A stretch of DNA of 64,000 bases from Nocardioides sp. B-3 (lineage in GTDB: Bacteria > Actinomycetota > Actinomycetes > Propionibacteriales > Nocardioidaceae): the NCBI RefSeq assembly GCF_024703895.1, contig NZ_CP087968.1:186001-250000 (forward strand), given 5' to 3'. Of the stretch, positions 20,215-30,905 are shown one piece after another (position 1 is the first letter of the stretch; every line of letters starts with the position of its first letter). The notes under the pieces were generated by a model. It worked only from the letters and a program-made list of their open reading frames with translations, was not told the origin of the DNA and made no database searches. The translations under genes were made by a program, and so were the position numbers.

Positions 20215-20968
20215 GTGAAAAGCCTGCGCCGCCCCGCCCGCCTCGACTCCTTCGTCCGCCGCCGGGTCTTCCAGCGCAGCGGCACCCGGCACGGAGCCGA
20301 CGTCACGACCTACGCCCTCGAACGGCCCGGCGCCCTGCTGCGCGGCCGCGTCGTGCACGGCGAACAACCCGATGCCCTCCTCTACCTCGGCGGCAACGCC
20401 GAGCACGTGACGCGCTGGGGAGACCGGTTCCGCGAGCACGTGCCGCACCGCGCGACCTACCTCGTCGCCTACCGCGGCTACGGCGCCAGCACCGGCGAAC
20501 CCTCAGAGCGGGCGATCGTCGACGATGCCCTCGCGGTGTACGACGAGCTGCGCACGCGACACGGCCGGGTGGCCGTCCTCGGGGCGCAGCCTCGGGTCGG
20601 GCGTGGCAGTCCGGGTCGCGGCTGCCCGCGACGTCGACCGGCTGGTCCCGGTCACGCCCTTCGACAGCCCGGTCGCCGTGATCCGGTCGCTGCTCCCATT
20701 GCCCCTGCCCGGGTTCGCGCGCGACCGGATGCCGGTGCAGTGGCTGCTCGCCGAGCAGTTCGACTCCGTCCGCCATGCGGGCCGGGTCACCGCCCCCACG
20801 CTCGTGCTGCGATCGGGGCGCGACGACGTCGTGCTGCCCGCGCGTACGGACAAGCTGCTGTCCAAGCTGCCGGCCGAGACGTCGGTCGTCGAGTTCGCCG
20901 ACGACGACCACGTCTCGCTGGCCGAGCACGACGACTACTGGCAGGCGATCAGCGACTTCCTACTCTGA
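20215..20968 (+). CDS. Alpha/beta hydrolase
   Basis: About 250 aa. 'ALLYLGGNAEHVTRWGDRF', 'LVAYRGYGASTG' (oxyanion/RGYG motif), nucleophile elbow expected as GRSLGSG at ~20583, acid 'VLRSGRDDVVLP', histidine 'DDDHVSLAEHDDYW'. Resembles the serine hydrolases of the BEM46/FrsA-like group; substrate unknown. The frame breaks (+1 in a G run) precisely in the nucleophile elbow. GTG 20215 chosen as start because it is the first start after the ylxR promoter region; ATG 20155 is possible. It is the only plus-strand gene within this minus-strand block. Confidence 0.75.
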
Positions 20969-21060
20969 GTCAGCAGTAGGTTTCGCCGCGCTCGCGCGAC
21001 TTCGTGCCTCAGTCGCGTCGCTTGCTCACACTCGCCGGTCTGCGAGTCCGACTTCGTTCC

Positions 21061-22049
21061 TCAGTCGGCCTCGACCGGCTCAGGGGCATCGTCCGAGCGG
21101 ATGTCGATCCGCCAGCCGGTGAGGCGGGCGGCGAGGCGCGCGTTCTGCCCCTCCTTGCCGATCGCCAGCGACAGCTGGAAGTCGGGCACGACGACCCGGC
21201 ACGAGCGGGCGGCCGGGTCGATGATCTCGACCGAGCGCACACGCGCGGGCGACAGGGCGTGGGCGACCAGCTCGGCCGGGTCCTCGGACCAGTCGACGAT
21301 GTCGATCTTCTCGCCGTGCAGCTCGGCCATCACGTTGCGCACGCGCTGGCCCATCGGGCCGATGCAGGCGCCCTTGGGGTTGACGCCCTGGACCTTGGTG
21401 AAGACGGCGATCTTGCTGCGGTGTCCGGCCTCGCGGGCGATCGCGGCGATCTCGACGGTGCCGTCGGCGATCTCGGGGACCTCGAGGGCGAAGAGCTTCT
21501 TGACCAGCGACGGGTGGCTGCGCGAGAGCGTGATCTGCGGTCCGCGCATGCCCTTGCGGACGGAGATGACCGGGCACTTGATCCGCTCGCCGTGCTTGTA
21601 CTCCTCGCCCGGCACCCGCTCCCCCAGCGGCAGGATCGCCTCGAGCTTGCCGAGGTCGACCATGACGTCATCGGGGTTGCGGCCCTGCTGGATGATCCCG
21701 GAGATGATGTCGCCCTCCTTGCCGGCGAACTCTCCGAAGCGGATGTCGTCCTCGGCGTCCGCGCAGCCGCTGCAGCATGATCTGCTTGGCGGTCATCGCA
21801 GCGATCCGGCCGAAGTCGGCGGGGGTGTCCTCGTACTCCTCGCTCTTCGTGCCGTCCTCGTCCACGTCGCGTGCCATCACCCGGACGTGACCGGTCTTGC
21901 AGGTCGAGCTCGACTCGCGCGTGCTCACTGGCGCCCGGCGACTTGTGGTAGGCGGTGAGCATGGCCTGCTCGATCGCGTCGACGAGCACGTCGAAGGAGA
22001 TCTCCTTCTCGCGTTCCAGCATCCTCAAGATGCTCAGGTCGATGTCCAT
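21061..22049 (-). CDS. nusA: Transcription termination/antitermination protein NusA
   Basis: About 329 aa. N-terminal domain '[32 protein letters not shown]' and S1 domain, then two KH domains ('[27 protein letters not shown]', '[27 protein letters not shown]'). The short actinobacterial form without acidic repeats. Breaks near 21895 and 21765. ATG overlaps the rimP stop (TGATG at 22049). Binds RNA polymerase and nascent RNA. Confidence 0.94.
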
Positions 22050-22547
22050 CAGGCGTCCTCGCTGTCGTTCTGCTTCTTCTTGCGGTTGAACTCGATCTGC
22101 ACGAGTGCCTTGGCGACATCGGCGTAGAGCACCTCACGGGTGTCCCCGTCGACGTCGAGAGTCGCCGACTCCTCGGTCGACGCGACGATGCGGCCGGTGA
22201 CCTCGCCGCCTTCGACGAGGGTGATCTTGACGAGGCGGTCCTCGTTGCGGCGCCAGTGGCGCGGCAGGGTGAGCGGGCGGTCGACGCCGCGCGAGGTCAC
22301 CTCGAGCGTGAAGGGCAGCTCGCCCATAACGTCGGACTCCTCGAGCACCCGGTCAATCTCACGGGTGGCATCGGCGACGTCATCGAGCGTGACCCCACCG
22401 TCCCGGTCTACCGCGACTCGCAGCACGCGGCGCTTCCCCGGCGGGGGTCAGCTCCACGGCCTCGACGTCGAGGCCCATGGCACTCAGGGGGTCAGTGATC
22501 TCGGCTTCGATGCGATCCCTCGTGGCGTCCTGTTTGGTGCTGCTCAC
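22049..22547 (-). CDS. rimP: Ribosome maturation factor RimP
   Basis: About 165 aa. N-terminal domain '[17 protein letters not shown]...', then '[10 protein letters not shown]' and the hallmark '[20 protein letters not shown]'. GTG start at 22547 with GGAGG at 22556-22560. One extra G near 22440. Needed for 30S maturation; first gene of the rimP-nusA-ylxR-infB block. Confidence 0.92.
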
Positions 22548-22630
22548 GTGTTCGACCTCCTTGTGCAGTTGTTGTGGCCACGATAGCCGCTCCGACACGT
22601 GTCGCCGACAACCGCGTTAGGGTCACCGTC

Positions 22631-23106
22631 GTGTCCAGCCCGCCAGTCCCCACGTCACGGCGTACGGCGCTCGCGCTGGCCCTCTCCGCGCCGCTCGTGC
22701 TCGCCGCGTGCGAGCTCGACCCGCCCTCCGCCGTACCGACCGAAGCGCCGGCGGCCGAGCCGCTGCCCGATGCCGAGGTGGCGGCGTCCGCACGCAAGGC
22801 GATCCTGCTGACAGTGGCATCCATCGAGGCCGCCGGAGTGCGCCATCCACGGCTCGCGGCCGGGCTGGACCCGTGGCTGGCCCTGCACGCAGCGCACCTC
22901 GCCGTCCTCGACGACGGGTCCGAGGCCTTCGAGGTGGAGGGCGAGATCCCTGCGTCCACGGCCGGGGTCGCGCGCGACCGCGTCGTCGCCCCGGAGGGAT
23001 CGCTCGCCGGCGCCCTTGCCGACGCCGCCCGCCGGGCCGCGAGCGGCGACTGGCCCGCGCGCTGGCCAGCATGTCGGCCGCCGTCACGCAGCGGGTGATC
23101 TCGTGA
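22631..23106 (+). CDS. Predicted lipoprotein of unknown function
   Basis: About 158 aa. Signal peptide with twin Arg ('TSRRTALALALSAPLVLAAC') and a lipobox LAAC, so exported and lipidated. The rest is helical, with no family I recognise. GTG start at 22631. Near the end GACCTGG reads GACTGG (23052), so the C-terminus is LARALASMSAAVTQRVIS. Stop overlaps the start of the DUF4439 gene (GTGA), suggesting the two act together at the membrane. Divergent from rimP. Confidence 0.7.
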
Positions 23107-23534
23107 GCACGATCGAGTCGCTGCAGGCGACGCTGGCCGCCGAGCACGCCGCGATCTTCGTGTACGGCGACGCCGGGGCCCACACCTCGCAGTCCGCCGA
23201 GCCCGAGCTCTTCGCGACGATCTCGACGCTCTACCGGACTCACCGCGCGCGGCGAGACCAGCTGCGGCTGCTGATCAGTGACCGGGGCGCGGTGCCCGTC
23301 GCGGCCGAGGCGTCCTACGAGCTGCCGGGCGTGCTGAGGACCCCGGTCGCCGTACGACGACTGGCGCTGAGGACCGAGGAGCGCTGCGCCGAGGTGTACG
23401 CCGCACTGGTGGCCAACACCGCCACGACCGACCGCGACTGGGCGATCTCCGCGCTGAGCGAGGCTGCACAGGCCCGGATCTTGCTGAACGGGAGCCCCGA
23501 GGTGTTCCCCGGGGCTCCCGAACTCGCTGGCTGA
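23103..23534 (+). CDS. DUF4439 ferritin-like domain protein
   Basis: 143 aa. 'LQATLAAEHAAIFVYGDAGAHTS' and 'RTHRARRDQLRLLISDRG' are the helices of the actinobacterial DUF4439 ferritin-like family, usually found beside rimP as here. The family's function is not known to me. GTG start overlaps the lipoprotein stop. Intact. Confidence 0.85.
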   Translation: MSTIESLQATLAAEHAAIFVYGDAGAHTSQSAEPELFATISTLYRTHRARRDQLRLLISDRGAVPVAAEASYELPGVLRTPVAVRRLALRTEERCAEVYAALVANTATTDRDWAISALSEAAQARILLNGSPEVFPGAPELAG

Positions 23535-23540
23535 TGTGCG

Positions 23541-24497
23541 TCAGCCGCGGTAGGCGGTCCACATCTGCGCCATCCGGTCGCTCTGTCCGGCGCTGAACTC
23601 CGTGTAGCAGGAGTCGTAGCTGTAGTCCATGTAGTTGTGGATCGGGTCGGTTCCGGGCAGGGAGCACGAGTCACGGCCCTCGGGGCAGCCGCTCGAGGCA
23701 CTGCTCTGCGCCGCGGTGTCGCTCACCTCGTCGTTGGTGGTCGTGCAGCCGCCCTGGAACGTGTGGTAGAGCCCGAGACCAGTGACCGGCCTCGTGCGTG
23801 GCGGTCTCCCCGAGGTCGTAGTTGGTGGCGGAACCGCCGGGCAGCGAGGTGTACTGCACCCGGATGCCGTCGATGCTCGGGTTGCGGGAGTAGTCCCACG
23901 GGAAGGTGGCGATGCCGAGGTAGCTGAAGTCCACCAGCCAGATGTTGAGGGCGTTGGCGCCGCCCCGGCGGGTGGCGGCGCGGTACTGCGTCGACTTGCG
24001 GTCGTGGTGCCACTGGTCGTTGTTGAAACGATCGACGCCGGCGAGGGTGAAGGTGAACCCGGTGGCCGCGGCGGTGGCGGACTCCTGTCCCCCGAAGGTC
24101 GCGTTGAGCACGGCGATCTGGTCGGCGATCTGGGCATCGGGTGACGTCGCCGGCGCCGGTCTTGGAACGCATGACGTGGACGTAGACGGGGACGCTGGCG
24201 CCGACGAAGGATGCAGAGGCCTCCGAGAGGGACTCGCCCTTCGCCTCCAGCACCTTCTGGGTCCGCGCCTCGATGGCCCGCTGCTCCTCGGCCGAGATCT
24301 CGCGGTGGTCCGGCCCCGGAGCCGCCACGCGCGGCCGAGCTGCCGTGGTCGTCATGGGCGTCCACGGGGGTGAAGCACTGCTGGTCTTCACGGGGAATCT
24401 GGGCCTGCGACGCCGAGGTGACAGCGCCGGTGGCGACCAGTCCGGCCGACACGAGCGCGGTGGCGCTCAGGCGGCAGAGAATGCGCACACGTGACAT
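23541..24497 (-). CDS. Secreted zinc metalloprotease (M43, pappalysin-like)
   Basis: About 318 aa across breaks near 24330, 24140 and 23790. Signal peptide '[20 protein letters not shown]'. Zinc motif '[15 protein letters not shown]' (HEXXH followed by a downstream His) and the Met-turn region '[19 protein letters not shown]'. Cys pairs in '[10 protein letters not shown]' and 'CPEGRDSC' fit secreted M43 proteases. The residue after HEAGHW lies on a break, so the exact loop is uncertain. Converges with the DUF4439 gene, 6 bp apart. Confidence 0.82.
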   Translation of the reverse strand: MSRVRILCRLSATALVSAGLVATGAVTSASQAQIPREDQQCFTPVDAHDDHGSSAARGGSGAGPPRDLGRGAAGHRGADPEGAGGEGRVPLGGLCILRRRQRPRLRPRHAFQDRRRRRHPMPRSPTRSPCSTRPSGDRSPPPPRPPGSPSPSPASIVSTTTSGTTTASRRSTAPPPAGAAPTPSTSGWWTSATSASPPSRGTTPATRASTASGCSTPRCPAVPPPTTTSGRPPRTRPVTGLGLYHTFQGGCTTTNDEVSDTAAQSSASSGCPEGRDSCSLPGTDPIHNYMDYSYDSCYTEFSAGQSDRMAQMWTAYRG

Positions 24498-24668
24498 CAG
24501 AGAGGTTCCTTTCGAGGGGGAACCCCGACTCTCGCCCGGGCACACGAGGCGGGGCCGGAAATGTGAAGCGGCCCGCAGCCTCACCACGTGGGGAAGTCCC
24601 GAGATCTTCCCCAACTGGCGAGGATGCGGACCGTTTCGGAGGGGCCTGTCAGCATCACCCGAGTGACC

Positions 24669-24690
24669 TCCCATATGGGGTGGGAGCCAC
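24669..24690. promoter_or_regulatory. Small nested palindrome upstream of the M43 protease gene
   Basis: The palindrome CCCATATGGG lies within an imperfect CTCCCA ... TGGGAG pair, about 175 bp upstream of the protease start. The 275-bp spacer 24498-24772 also has GGGGAAG...CTTCCCC at 24589-24613. No gene is seen in it; function unknown. Confidence 0.25.
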
Positions 24691-24739
24691 GTGCATAAGT
24701 CTGCAACAGGAACGCCTGAATGCCCTATAGCTTCCTCGC

Positions 24740-24768
24740 TGCAGGTTTGTGCGCTGCGAAAACCTGCA
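24740..24768. terminator. Terminator-like hairpin after the HAD hydrolase gene
   Basis: TGCAGGTTT (24740-24748) pairs with AAACCTGCA (24760-24768) around 11 nt, 4 bp past the stop of the minus-strand HAD gene. Confidence 0.5.
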
Positions 24769-24772
24769 AAAG

Positions 24773-25488
24773 TCAGCTCTTGGTCATGCCCGGGGCCGCC
24801 ACGGCGGCCGGGATCTCGGCCAGCGAGTGCACCACCGCGTCGGGGGTGCCCTCGGTGTGGCCGACCCGGTTGGCCGGGATGGTGCTCAGCGGGATGTGGA
24901 TCGCCTTCAGACCGGCGTTGTGCGCGCCCCAGATGTCGTCGAAGAGCCGGTCCCCCACGTAGACGCAGCGGGTCGGGTCGGTGGCTCCGACGGCGGCCAT
25001 CGCGGCACCGAACGCCTTCGGGGACGGCTTCGTCCACGGGATCTCCGAGGTGTAGACGTCGCCGTCGATCAGGTCGTGGACACCGTCACGCTGGAAGAAC
25101 TTCACGTGCCACGCGCGGCGCAGATCGTGTTGGACAGCACGCCGACACGGAGGCCCATCGCGTGCAGCTCGGCGAACATCTCGCGGCACTCCGGGTCGGT
25201 CGCGGTGTGCGGCTCCCAGAAGTCGTAGTAGGCGCTGAGCAGCTCGGGGTCGTGGTCGAGCCCGGCCTCGGTGAAGAGGTCGGCGATCGTCGCCGACTGC
25301 TGGTGGTCCCGGCTGCGCCCCCACACCACGTCGCCGGCCGCGTGCAGCCGTGCGGTGATCTCGGCGGGGTCGTGGTCCGCGTTGACCACAGCCTGCGCCA
25401 GCGCCAGCGACTCCGCGTGGAAGTCCACGTCGTGCCACCGCGTCAGCGTGCCGCCCCAGTCGAAGATGACCGCGTCGAGCTCAGCCAC
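24773..25488 (-). CDS. HAD family hydrolase
   Basis: About 238 aa. Motif I '[12 protein letters not shown]', motif II 'VLSNTI', motif III 'TKPSPKAF', motif IV '[18 protein letters not shown]'. In motif I the second acid of DxDGT is Gly (D-W-G-G-T), so acid/base catalysis may differ from classical phosphatases. GTG start at 25488 overlaps the proS stop. One break near 25110. Probably cotranscribed with proS; substrate unknown. Confidence 0.83.
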
Positions 25489-27251
25489 GCACGAGCTCCG
25501 CGATGCGCCCGGCGGCGTCGGCGACGGCGACCTCTTCGCGCTCACCGGTGGCTCGGTCGCGGACCTCGACGGTGCCGTCGGCGAGACCACGGCCGACCGT
25601 CACGATCGTGGGCATGCCCATCAGCTCGGCGTCCTTGAACTTCACTCCGGGCGAGACCTTGCCGGCGCGGTCGTCGTAGAGCACGTCGATGCCCTTCGCC
25701 GACAGCTCCTCGGCGAGGGTCGAGGCCGCCGCGAAGATCGCCTCGTCCTTGCCTGCGGCAACGATGTGTACGTCGACGGGCGCGACGTTGCGAGGCCGGG
25801 ACAGCCCGATCTCGTCGAGCGTGCCCTCGGCGATCGCCGCCACGGCGCGCGACGGGCCGATGCCGTAGGAGCCCATCGTCACGGTGACGAGCTTGCCGTT
25901 CTCGTCAAGGACCTTGAGGTCCAGCGCGTCGGCGTACTTGCGACCGAGCTGGAAGATGTGGCCCATCTCGATGCCGCGCGCGGACTCGAGGGTGCCCTCG
26001 GTGCAGTTGGGACAGGCGTCGCCGTCGCGGATCTCGGCGGCCTCGATCGTGCCGTCGGGCGTGAAGTCGCGCCCGACCACCGGGTCGAGGACGTGGGAGT
26101 CGGGCGCGTTGGCGCCGGTGACCCAGCGGGTGCCCTCGACGACGCGGGGGTCGACGAGGTAGCGGATGCCGGACTTGGACTCGGCGCCGAGCACCTCGGG
26201 GCCGAGGTAGCCCTTGACGACCGCGGGGTGCTTGGCGATCTCGCCCTCGTCCATCGTCTCGACCTCGATCGGCTCCAGCTGGCCCTCGAGGCGCTTCTGG
26301 TCGACCTCGCGGTCTCCGGGGACGCCGATGGCGAGGGGCTCGCGAGTGCCGTCGGGGTGCTTGAGCACCACCAGCACGTTCTTGAGCGTGTCGCCGGCGA
26401 CCCGGGGGCGGTCCTCGCGGGGGGTAGGCCGAGTTGAGGTGGTCGACCAGCGTGTCGATGGTCGGCGTGGCGGGCGTGTCCTCCGCGTGCGCGGCGGGCG
26501 CGGCGGCGTACGACACAGGGTCGGGGGCGCGGACGGTGACCGCCTCGACGTTGGCGGCGTAGTCGCAATGGGTGCAGCGGACGTAGGTGTCCTCACCGAC
26601 GGCGGCCTTCGCGAGGAACTCCTCCGACTTCGAGCCGCCCATGGCCCCCCGAGGTCGCCTTGACGATGACGTATTCGAAGCCGAGCTTGTCGAAGATCCG
26701 GATGTAGGCCTCGCGGTGCGCGGCGTAGGACGCGTCGAGACCGGCATCGTCGATGTCGAAGGAGTAGGAGTCCTTCATGACGAACTCGCGACCGCGCAGG
26801 ATGCCGGCGCGGGGACGCGCCTCGTCGTGGTACTTGTTCTGGATCTGGTAGATCGAGAGCGGCAGGTCCTTGTAGGAGTTGTAGAGGTCCTTCACGACCA
26901 GCGTGAACATCTCCTCGTGCGTGGGGCCGAGGAGGTAGTCGCCCCCTTGCGGTCCTTGATCCGGAAGATGTTGTCGCCGTACTCCGTCCACCGGTTGGTC
27001 GCCTCGTAGGGCTCCTTGGGCAGCAGAGCGGGGAACATCATCTCCCCGGGCGCCGATCGCGTCCATCTCGTCGCGCACGATCTGCTCGACCTTGCGCAGC
27101 ACCCGCAGGCCCAGCGGCAGCCGGTGTAGATGCCGGGTGCGGCACGGCGGATGTAGCCCGCGCGCACCAGCAGCCGGTGGCTCGGGACCTCCGCGTCGTT
27201 GGGGTCGTCACGCAGCGTACGAACGAACAGGGACGACATCCGCAGGATCAT
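25481..27251 (-). CDS. proS: Proline-tRNA ligase
   Basis: About 590 aa across five breaks (near 27120, 27050, 26945, 26645, 26425). Class II motifs: '[14 protein letters not shown]', motif 2 '[32 protein letters not shown]', motif 3 '[17 protein letters not shown]'; bacterial editing insertion at ~230-400 ('[15 protein letters not shown]'); C-terminal anticodon-binding domain. The 27120 break removes the T of a CCTGG. Start ATG at 27251 ([17 protein letters not shown]). Confidence 0.94.
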
Positions 27252-27380
27252 GTGGCACAGGATAGGTGCGGGCCCGCGCGTCCAGCGAGGCGGTTTCGGG
27301 CAGCGGCAACAAGTCCCCTGCATCGGGCGTCTGAGACAGTGGAAGCACACACGTTCCTCGGCACTTCTCGGGAGACCCTC

Positions 27381-28361
27381 TTGACCTCCACACTCCGCGC
27401 CCTTGCCCTCACCGCCGCGACGACAGCCTTGGTCGGTACGGCGCTGATGGCGCCCACGCAGGCCGCCGCGCCGGTGGATCTCCAGCCGGAGGACCTGAGC
27501 CGGGGCTCCGACATCTCGATCGCCCACATCGAGGACGGCGACCTCGTCCGGGGCAGCCGCACGGTCGACGTCGGTGGGAGCCGCGCCTACCTCCTCGGCA
27601 AGTCGGGCAGGTCGTGGCTGGTGGGCACCAGCGACGCCAACGGCGGCACGCTGCGCATCGTGCGGGTCAAGCCCGACGACACGGTCACGCTGCTCAAGCG
27701 CGGCGTCCCCTTCTTCGAGCTGGCCGCCTCCGAGAACGGCCGCTTCTTCGCGCTCGCCGGTCGCGGCAACCGCAGGGCCGCGCCGGTCCGGGTCTTCTCC
27801 TCGCGCACCGGCAAGCTCAAGATCGAGAGGGACTTCGCCAACTACCCCGACGTGATCGGCATGGACGGCCCGCGGGTGCTGCTGTCCACTGGACGACCGG
27901 TGACACCGGGATCAAGTCGTGGGACACCACGACCGGCGGCGTCACGAAGCTCTCGAGGCGGCCTGCCAACCCGGTCGACATCGGCAACGACCTCCCGGCC
28001 AGCTACACCAAGGACCCCTACATGGACGGCTGCATGGTCGTCAGCCGGCTCTCCGACCCGTCGGACCGGTTGTGGAAGTCGTGCACCGAGCGCGTCGCGG
28101 CCTTCTCCCCCGACGGCGACCGGATCGCCACCGTGCACATCCTCTCCGACGGCATCGGCCCCGGCGAGGTCTGGGAGCGCGAGCTCGACGGCACCCTGCT
28201 CGGCGACTACACGACCAGCTGGTTCGGGCGGATCGCCTTCGAGGACGACACCGACCTGCTGCTCGAGGTCAATGGCGACACCCAGTCCGCCACGGTCCGC
28301 TGCAGCGAGGGTTCGTGCGCCAACGCGACCGACCCGGTCGCCGTACAGGAACCGCGGGTGA
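27381..28361 (+). CDS. Secreted protein, possibly beta-propeller-like
   Basis: About 326 aa with breaks near 27895 and 28345. TTG start with GGGAGA 6 nt upstream; signal peptide '[21 protein letters not shown]...QAAA'. Repeated strands such as '[19 protein letters not shown]', '[20 protein letters not shown]', '[17 protein letters not shown]' look like TolB/WD40-type blades. Cys pairs 'DGCMVVS...KSC' and 'RCSEGSCAN'. I cannot name a family. The C-terminus is uncertain because of the second break. Confidence 0.6.
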   Translation: MTSTLRALALTAATTALVGTALMAPTQAAAPVDLQPEDLSRGSDISIAHIEDGDLVRGSRTVDVGGSRAYLLGKSGRSWLVGTSDANGGTLRIVRVKPDDTVTLLKRGVPFFELAASENGRFFALAGRGNRRAAPVRVFSSRTGKLKIERDFANYPDVIGMDGPRVLLSTGRPVTPGSSRGTPRPAASRSSRGGLPTRSTSATTSRPATPRTPTWTAAWSSAGSPTRRTGCGSRAPSASRPSPPTATGSPPCTSSPTASAPARSGSASSTAPCSATTRPAGSGGSPSRTTPTCCSRSMATPSPPRSAAARVRAPTRPTRSPYRNRG

Positions 28362-28370
28362 GCCCTCGAG

Positions 28371-28748
28371 TCAGCTCCGAGCGGCCTTCACAGCGGTTCG
28401 GATCAGTGGGAGCTGCAGCGGGAGCCCGGCAAACGCCGCAGTCCTGAGCCCGGTCTTGCGGCTGGACCTGAGGTCGTTGGCCATCTTGATGTTCGCGGGA
28501 TAGACCGCAAGCAGCAGTCCGGCGCTGGCCCAGCCGGCGACCCGACGGGTGCGCGGGTGCAGCAGCCCGGCTGCGCACACGAGCTCGAGCACGCCGCTGG
28601 CCGGGATCACCTCGCGGTGCGCGGGCACGATCTTGGGCATCAGCGGTTCGTAGACCTCTGGCTTGACCCAGGTGCACGACGCCGGAGACCGCGAACATGC
28701 CGGCCAGTCCCCTGGATGTCCTTGGTGATGGCCGGTGCGTTCGTCATG
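28371..28748 (-). CDS. DoxX family membrane protein
   Basis: About 125 aa, four hydrophobic helices. 'GMFAVSGVVHLVKPEVYEPLMP', 'SGVLELVCAAGLLHPRTRRVAGWAS', 'LLLAVYPANIKMANDL'. Both breaks (28714 and 28672) fall on CCWGG sites, each gaining one G. DoxX proteins are small inner-membrane proteins of loosely defined redox roles. Overlaps nothing; convergent with the preceding secreted-protein gene. Confidence 0.83.
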   Translation of the reverse strand, partial: HDERTGHHQGHPGDWPACSRSPASCTWVKPEVYEPLMPKIVPAHREVIPASGVLELVCAAGLLHPRTRRVAGWASAGLLLAVYPANIKMANDLRSSRKTGLRTAAFAGLPLQLPLIRTAVKAARS

Positions 28749-28767
28749 CGCGAAGGCTAGCCGGGGC

Positions 28768-29618
28768 TCAGAACATCAGTGTCGACAGGCGCGTGGTCTC
28801 GACGAACCCGACCCGTGCGTAGGCCGCCCGGGCGGCGGCATTCCACTCGTTGACGTAGAGCGAGACGGTGGGCGCGATCTCCGCCCGGACCAGTGCCACC
28901 ACGGCCGCCATCCCGCCCACGGCGAGGCCTTCGCCGCGACGGTCGGGATGGACGTAGACGCCCCCGGGACCTGCGCGGCGTACGGCGATGCGCAGGCCAC
29001 CTCCGCCTTGAAGATGACGCGCCCGCGCTCATCGAAGCGGGCGAACGACCAGCCGCGCGAGATGAGCTGCCGCACCCGCGCACGGTAGAGGTCCTTGCCG
29101 CCGGCGGACTCCGGCGAGACGCCGACCTCCTCGGTGTACATCGCCACGCACGCGGGGTAGAGCGCGGCCGAGTCGGCCTCCGTGGTCGCGCGGACCTCGG
29201 GATCCGGGGCGACGTCGGGCGCGTCGCTGATCTGCAGGTGCGGCTGGCGCCACCGGGCCTCGCGCGGAACGCCCCAGCGGTCGCCGACGGTCTCCCAGAA
29301 GGCGGCGACGGCGTCGTGCGGACCGACGATCGTGGCCGTCGACCGGACCCGTTCGAGCGCCCGGTCGGCGAACATCCCGACATCGTCGGGGGTGCACTGC
29401 ACGGGCACGAGGTTGGCGCCCATGTGACAGCCCGCGACCAGCTCGCCGCCCTCGAACCGGCCCCAGATCTCGCCACCGAGCCAGCGGGGGTCGAGGTTGG
29501 TCACGCGGGCGCGATAGGCGGCGAACACGTTGACGACCGGGTCCAGTGCGGTCAGGGCAAGGAACGCGTCGCGATCGTCAGGCCCCAGCAGCCGCACGTC
29601 GTCGCGGGTCGTCAACAC
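28768..29618 (-). CDS. GNAT N-acetyltransferase with DUF4081 N-terminal domain
   Basis: About 283 aa with one break near 28965. N-terminal half '[29 protein letters not shown]', '[23 protein letters not shown]' matches the DUF4081 cap; the C-terminal half is a GNAT fold with acetyl-CoA loop '[22 protein letters not shown]' and '[18 protein letters not shown]'. This gene is regularly found next to ispG in actinobacteria. Substrate unknown. Confidence 0.85.
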
Positions 29619-29640
29619 GCTCGGAGCCTAGCGGCCGGGG

Positions 29641-30793
29641 TCAGCTGACGCTGACGGACGCCTCGGCGCCCTCGACCGGCTCCATGCCCTCGGCGAGGCG
29701 CAGGGCCTCCTCGATCAGGGTCTCCACGATCTTGGACTCCGGCACGGTCTTGATGATCTCGCCCTTGACGAAGATCTGGCCCTTGCCGTTGCCGGACGCG
29801 ACGCCGAGGTCGGCCTCGCGGGCCTCGCCCGGTCCGTTGACGACGCAGCCCATGACGGCGACGCGCAGCGGGACCTCGAGCCCGTCGAGGCCGGCGGTCA
29901 CCTCTTCGGCCAGCTTGTAGACGTCGACTCGGGCACGGCCGCAGGACGGGCAGGAGACGATCTCGAGCCGACGCGGCTTGAGGTTGAGCGACTCCGGGAT
30001 CTGGAGGCCGACCTTGACCTCCTCGACCGGCGGTGCCGACAGCGAGACGCGGATGGTGTCGCCGATGCCCCGGCTGAGCAGGTGGCCGAAGGCGACGCTG
30101 GACTTGATGGTGCCCCTGGAACGCCGGCCCGGCCTCGGTCACGCCGAGGTGCAGCGGCCAGTCGCCTGCGGCAGCCAGCAGCTCATACGCACGAACCATC
30201 ACGACGGGGTCGTTGTGCTTCACGGAGATCTTGAAGTTGTGGAAGTCGTGCTCCTCGAAGAGGGACGCCTCCCAGACGGCCGACTCGACGAGCGCCTCGG
30301 GCGTCGCCTTGCCGTACTTGTCCATGATCCGCTTGTCGAGCGAGCCGGCGTTGACGCCGATCCGGATGCTCGTTCCGCGGTCGTTGGCCGCCTTCAAGCG
30401 ATCTCCTTCACCCGGTCGTCGAACTTGCGGATGTTGCCGGGATTGACGCGTACGGCGGCGCACCCGCGTCAATGGCCGCGAAGACGTACTTCGGCTGGAA
30501 GTGGATGTCGGCGATCACCGGGATCTGCGAGTGCTGGGCGATCTCGGCCAGTGCGTCGGCGTCGTCCCGGCTGGGGCAGGCCACGCGCACGATGTCGCAG
30601 CCGGTGGCCGTGAGCTCGGCGATCTGCTGGAGGGTTGCGTTGACGTCGGAGGTCAGTGTCGTGGTCATCGACTGCACCGAGATCGGGCTGTCACTGCCGA
30701 CGCCCACCGAGCCGACTGGATCTGCCGCGTCTTGCGTCGCGGGGACAGCACGGGCGGGGGAAGAGCGGGCATGCCCAAACCGACAGACGTCAT
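29641..30793 (-). CDS. ispG: (E)-4-hydroxy-3-methylbut-2-enyl-diphosphate synthase
   Basis: About 384 aa across four breaks (near 30716, 30465, 30400, 30117). '[21 protein letters not shown]', '[14 protein letters not shown]', '[13 protein letters not shown]', '[12 protein letters not shown]', then the [4Fe-4S] domain with '[13 protein letters not shown]' and '[16 protein letters not shown]'. Penultimate step of the MEP isoprenoid pathway. dxr (first committed step) is two genes upstream, so the window holds two MEP genes flanking rseP. The 30117 break adds a G to CCAGG. Confidence 0.94.
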
Positions 30794-30817
30794 GGGGATG
30801 AGTCTATGGGCGATGTT

Positions 30818-30905
30818 GAAGTCCCCGGATATCCGGGGACTCCGTCACCTGTCAGGGGTTGCAACGCCTGACAGGTGAGGGACTTCCCTGACAGGTCGCC
30901 GTGGT
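30818..30905. repeat. Composite palindromic repeat element, copy B
   Basis: Same 20-bp palindromic core as at 16750-16843 (core here 30821-30840), followed by the 12-bp inverted repeat TCACCTGTCAGG (30845-30856) / CCTGACAGGTGA (30867-30878), whose loop is itself the palindrome GTTGCAAC. A trailing half-site CCTGACAGGT ends in the 3' end of rseP. It lies in the rseP-ispG spacer, again within a minus-strand operon. Confidence 0.9.
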
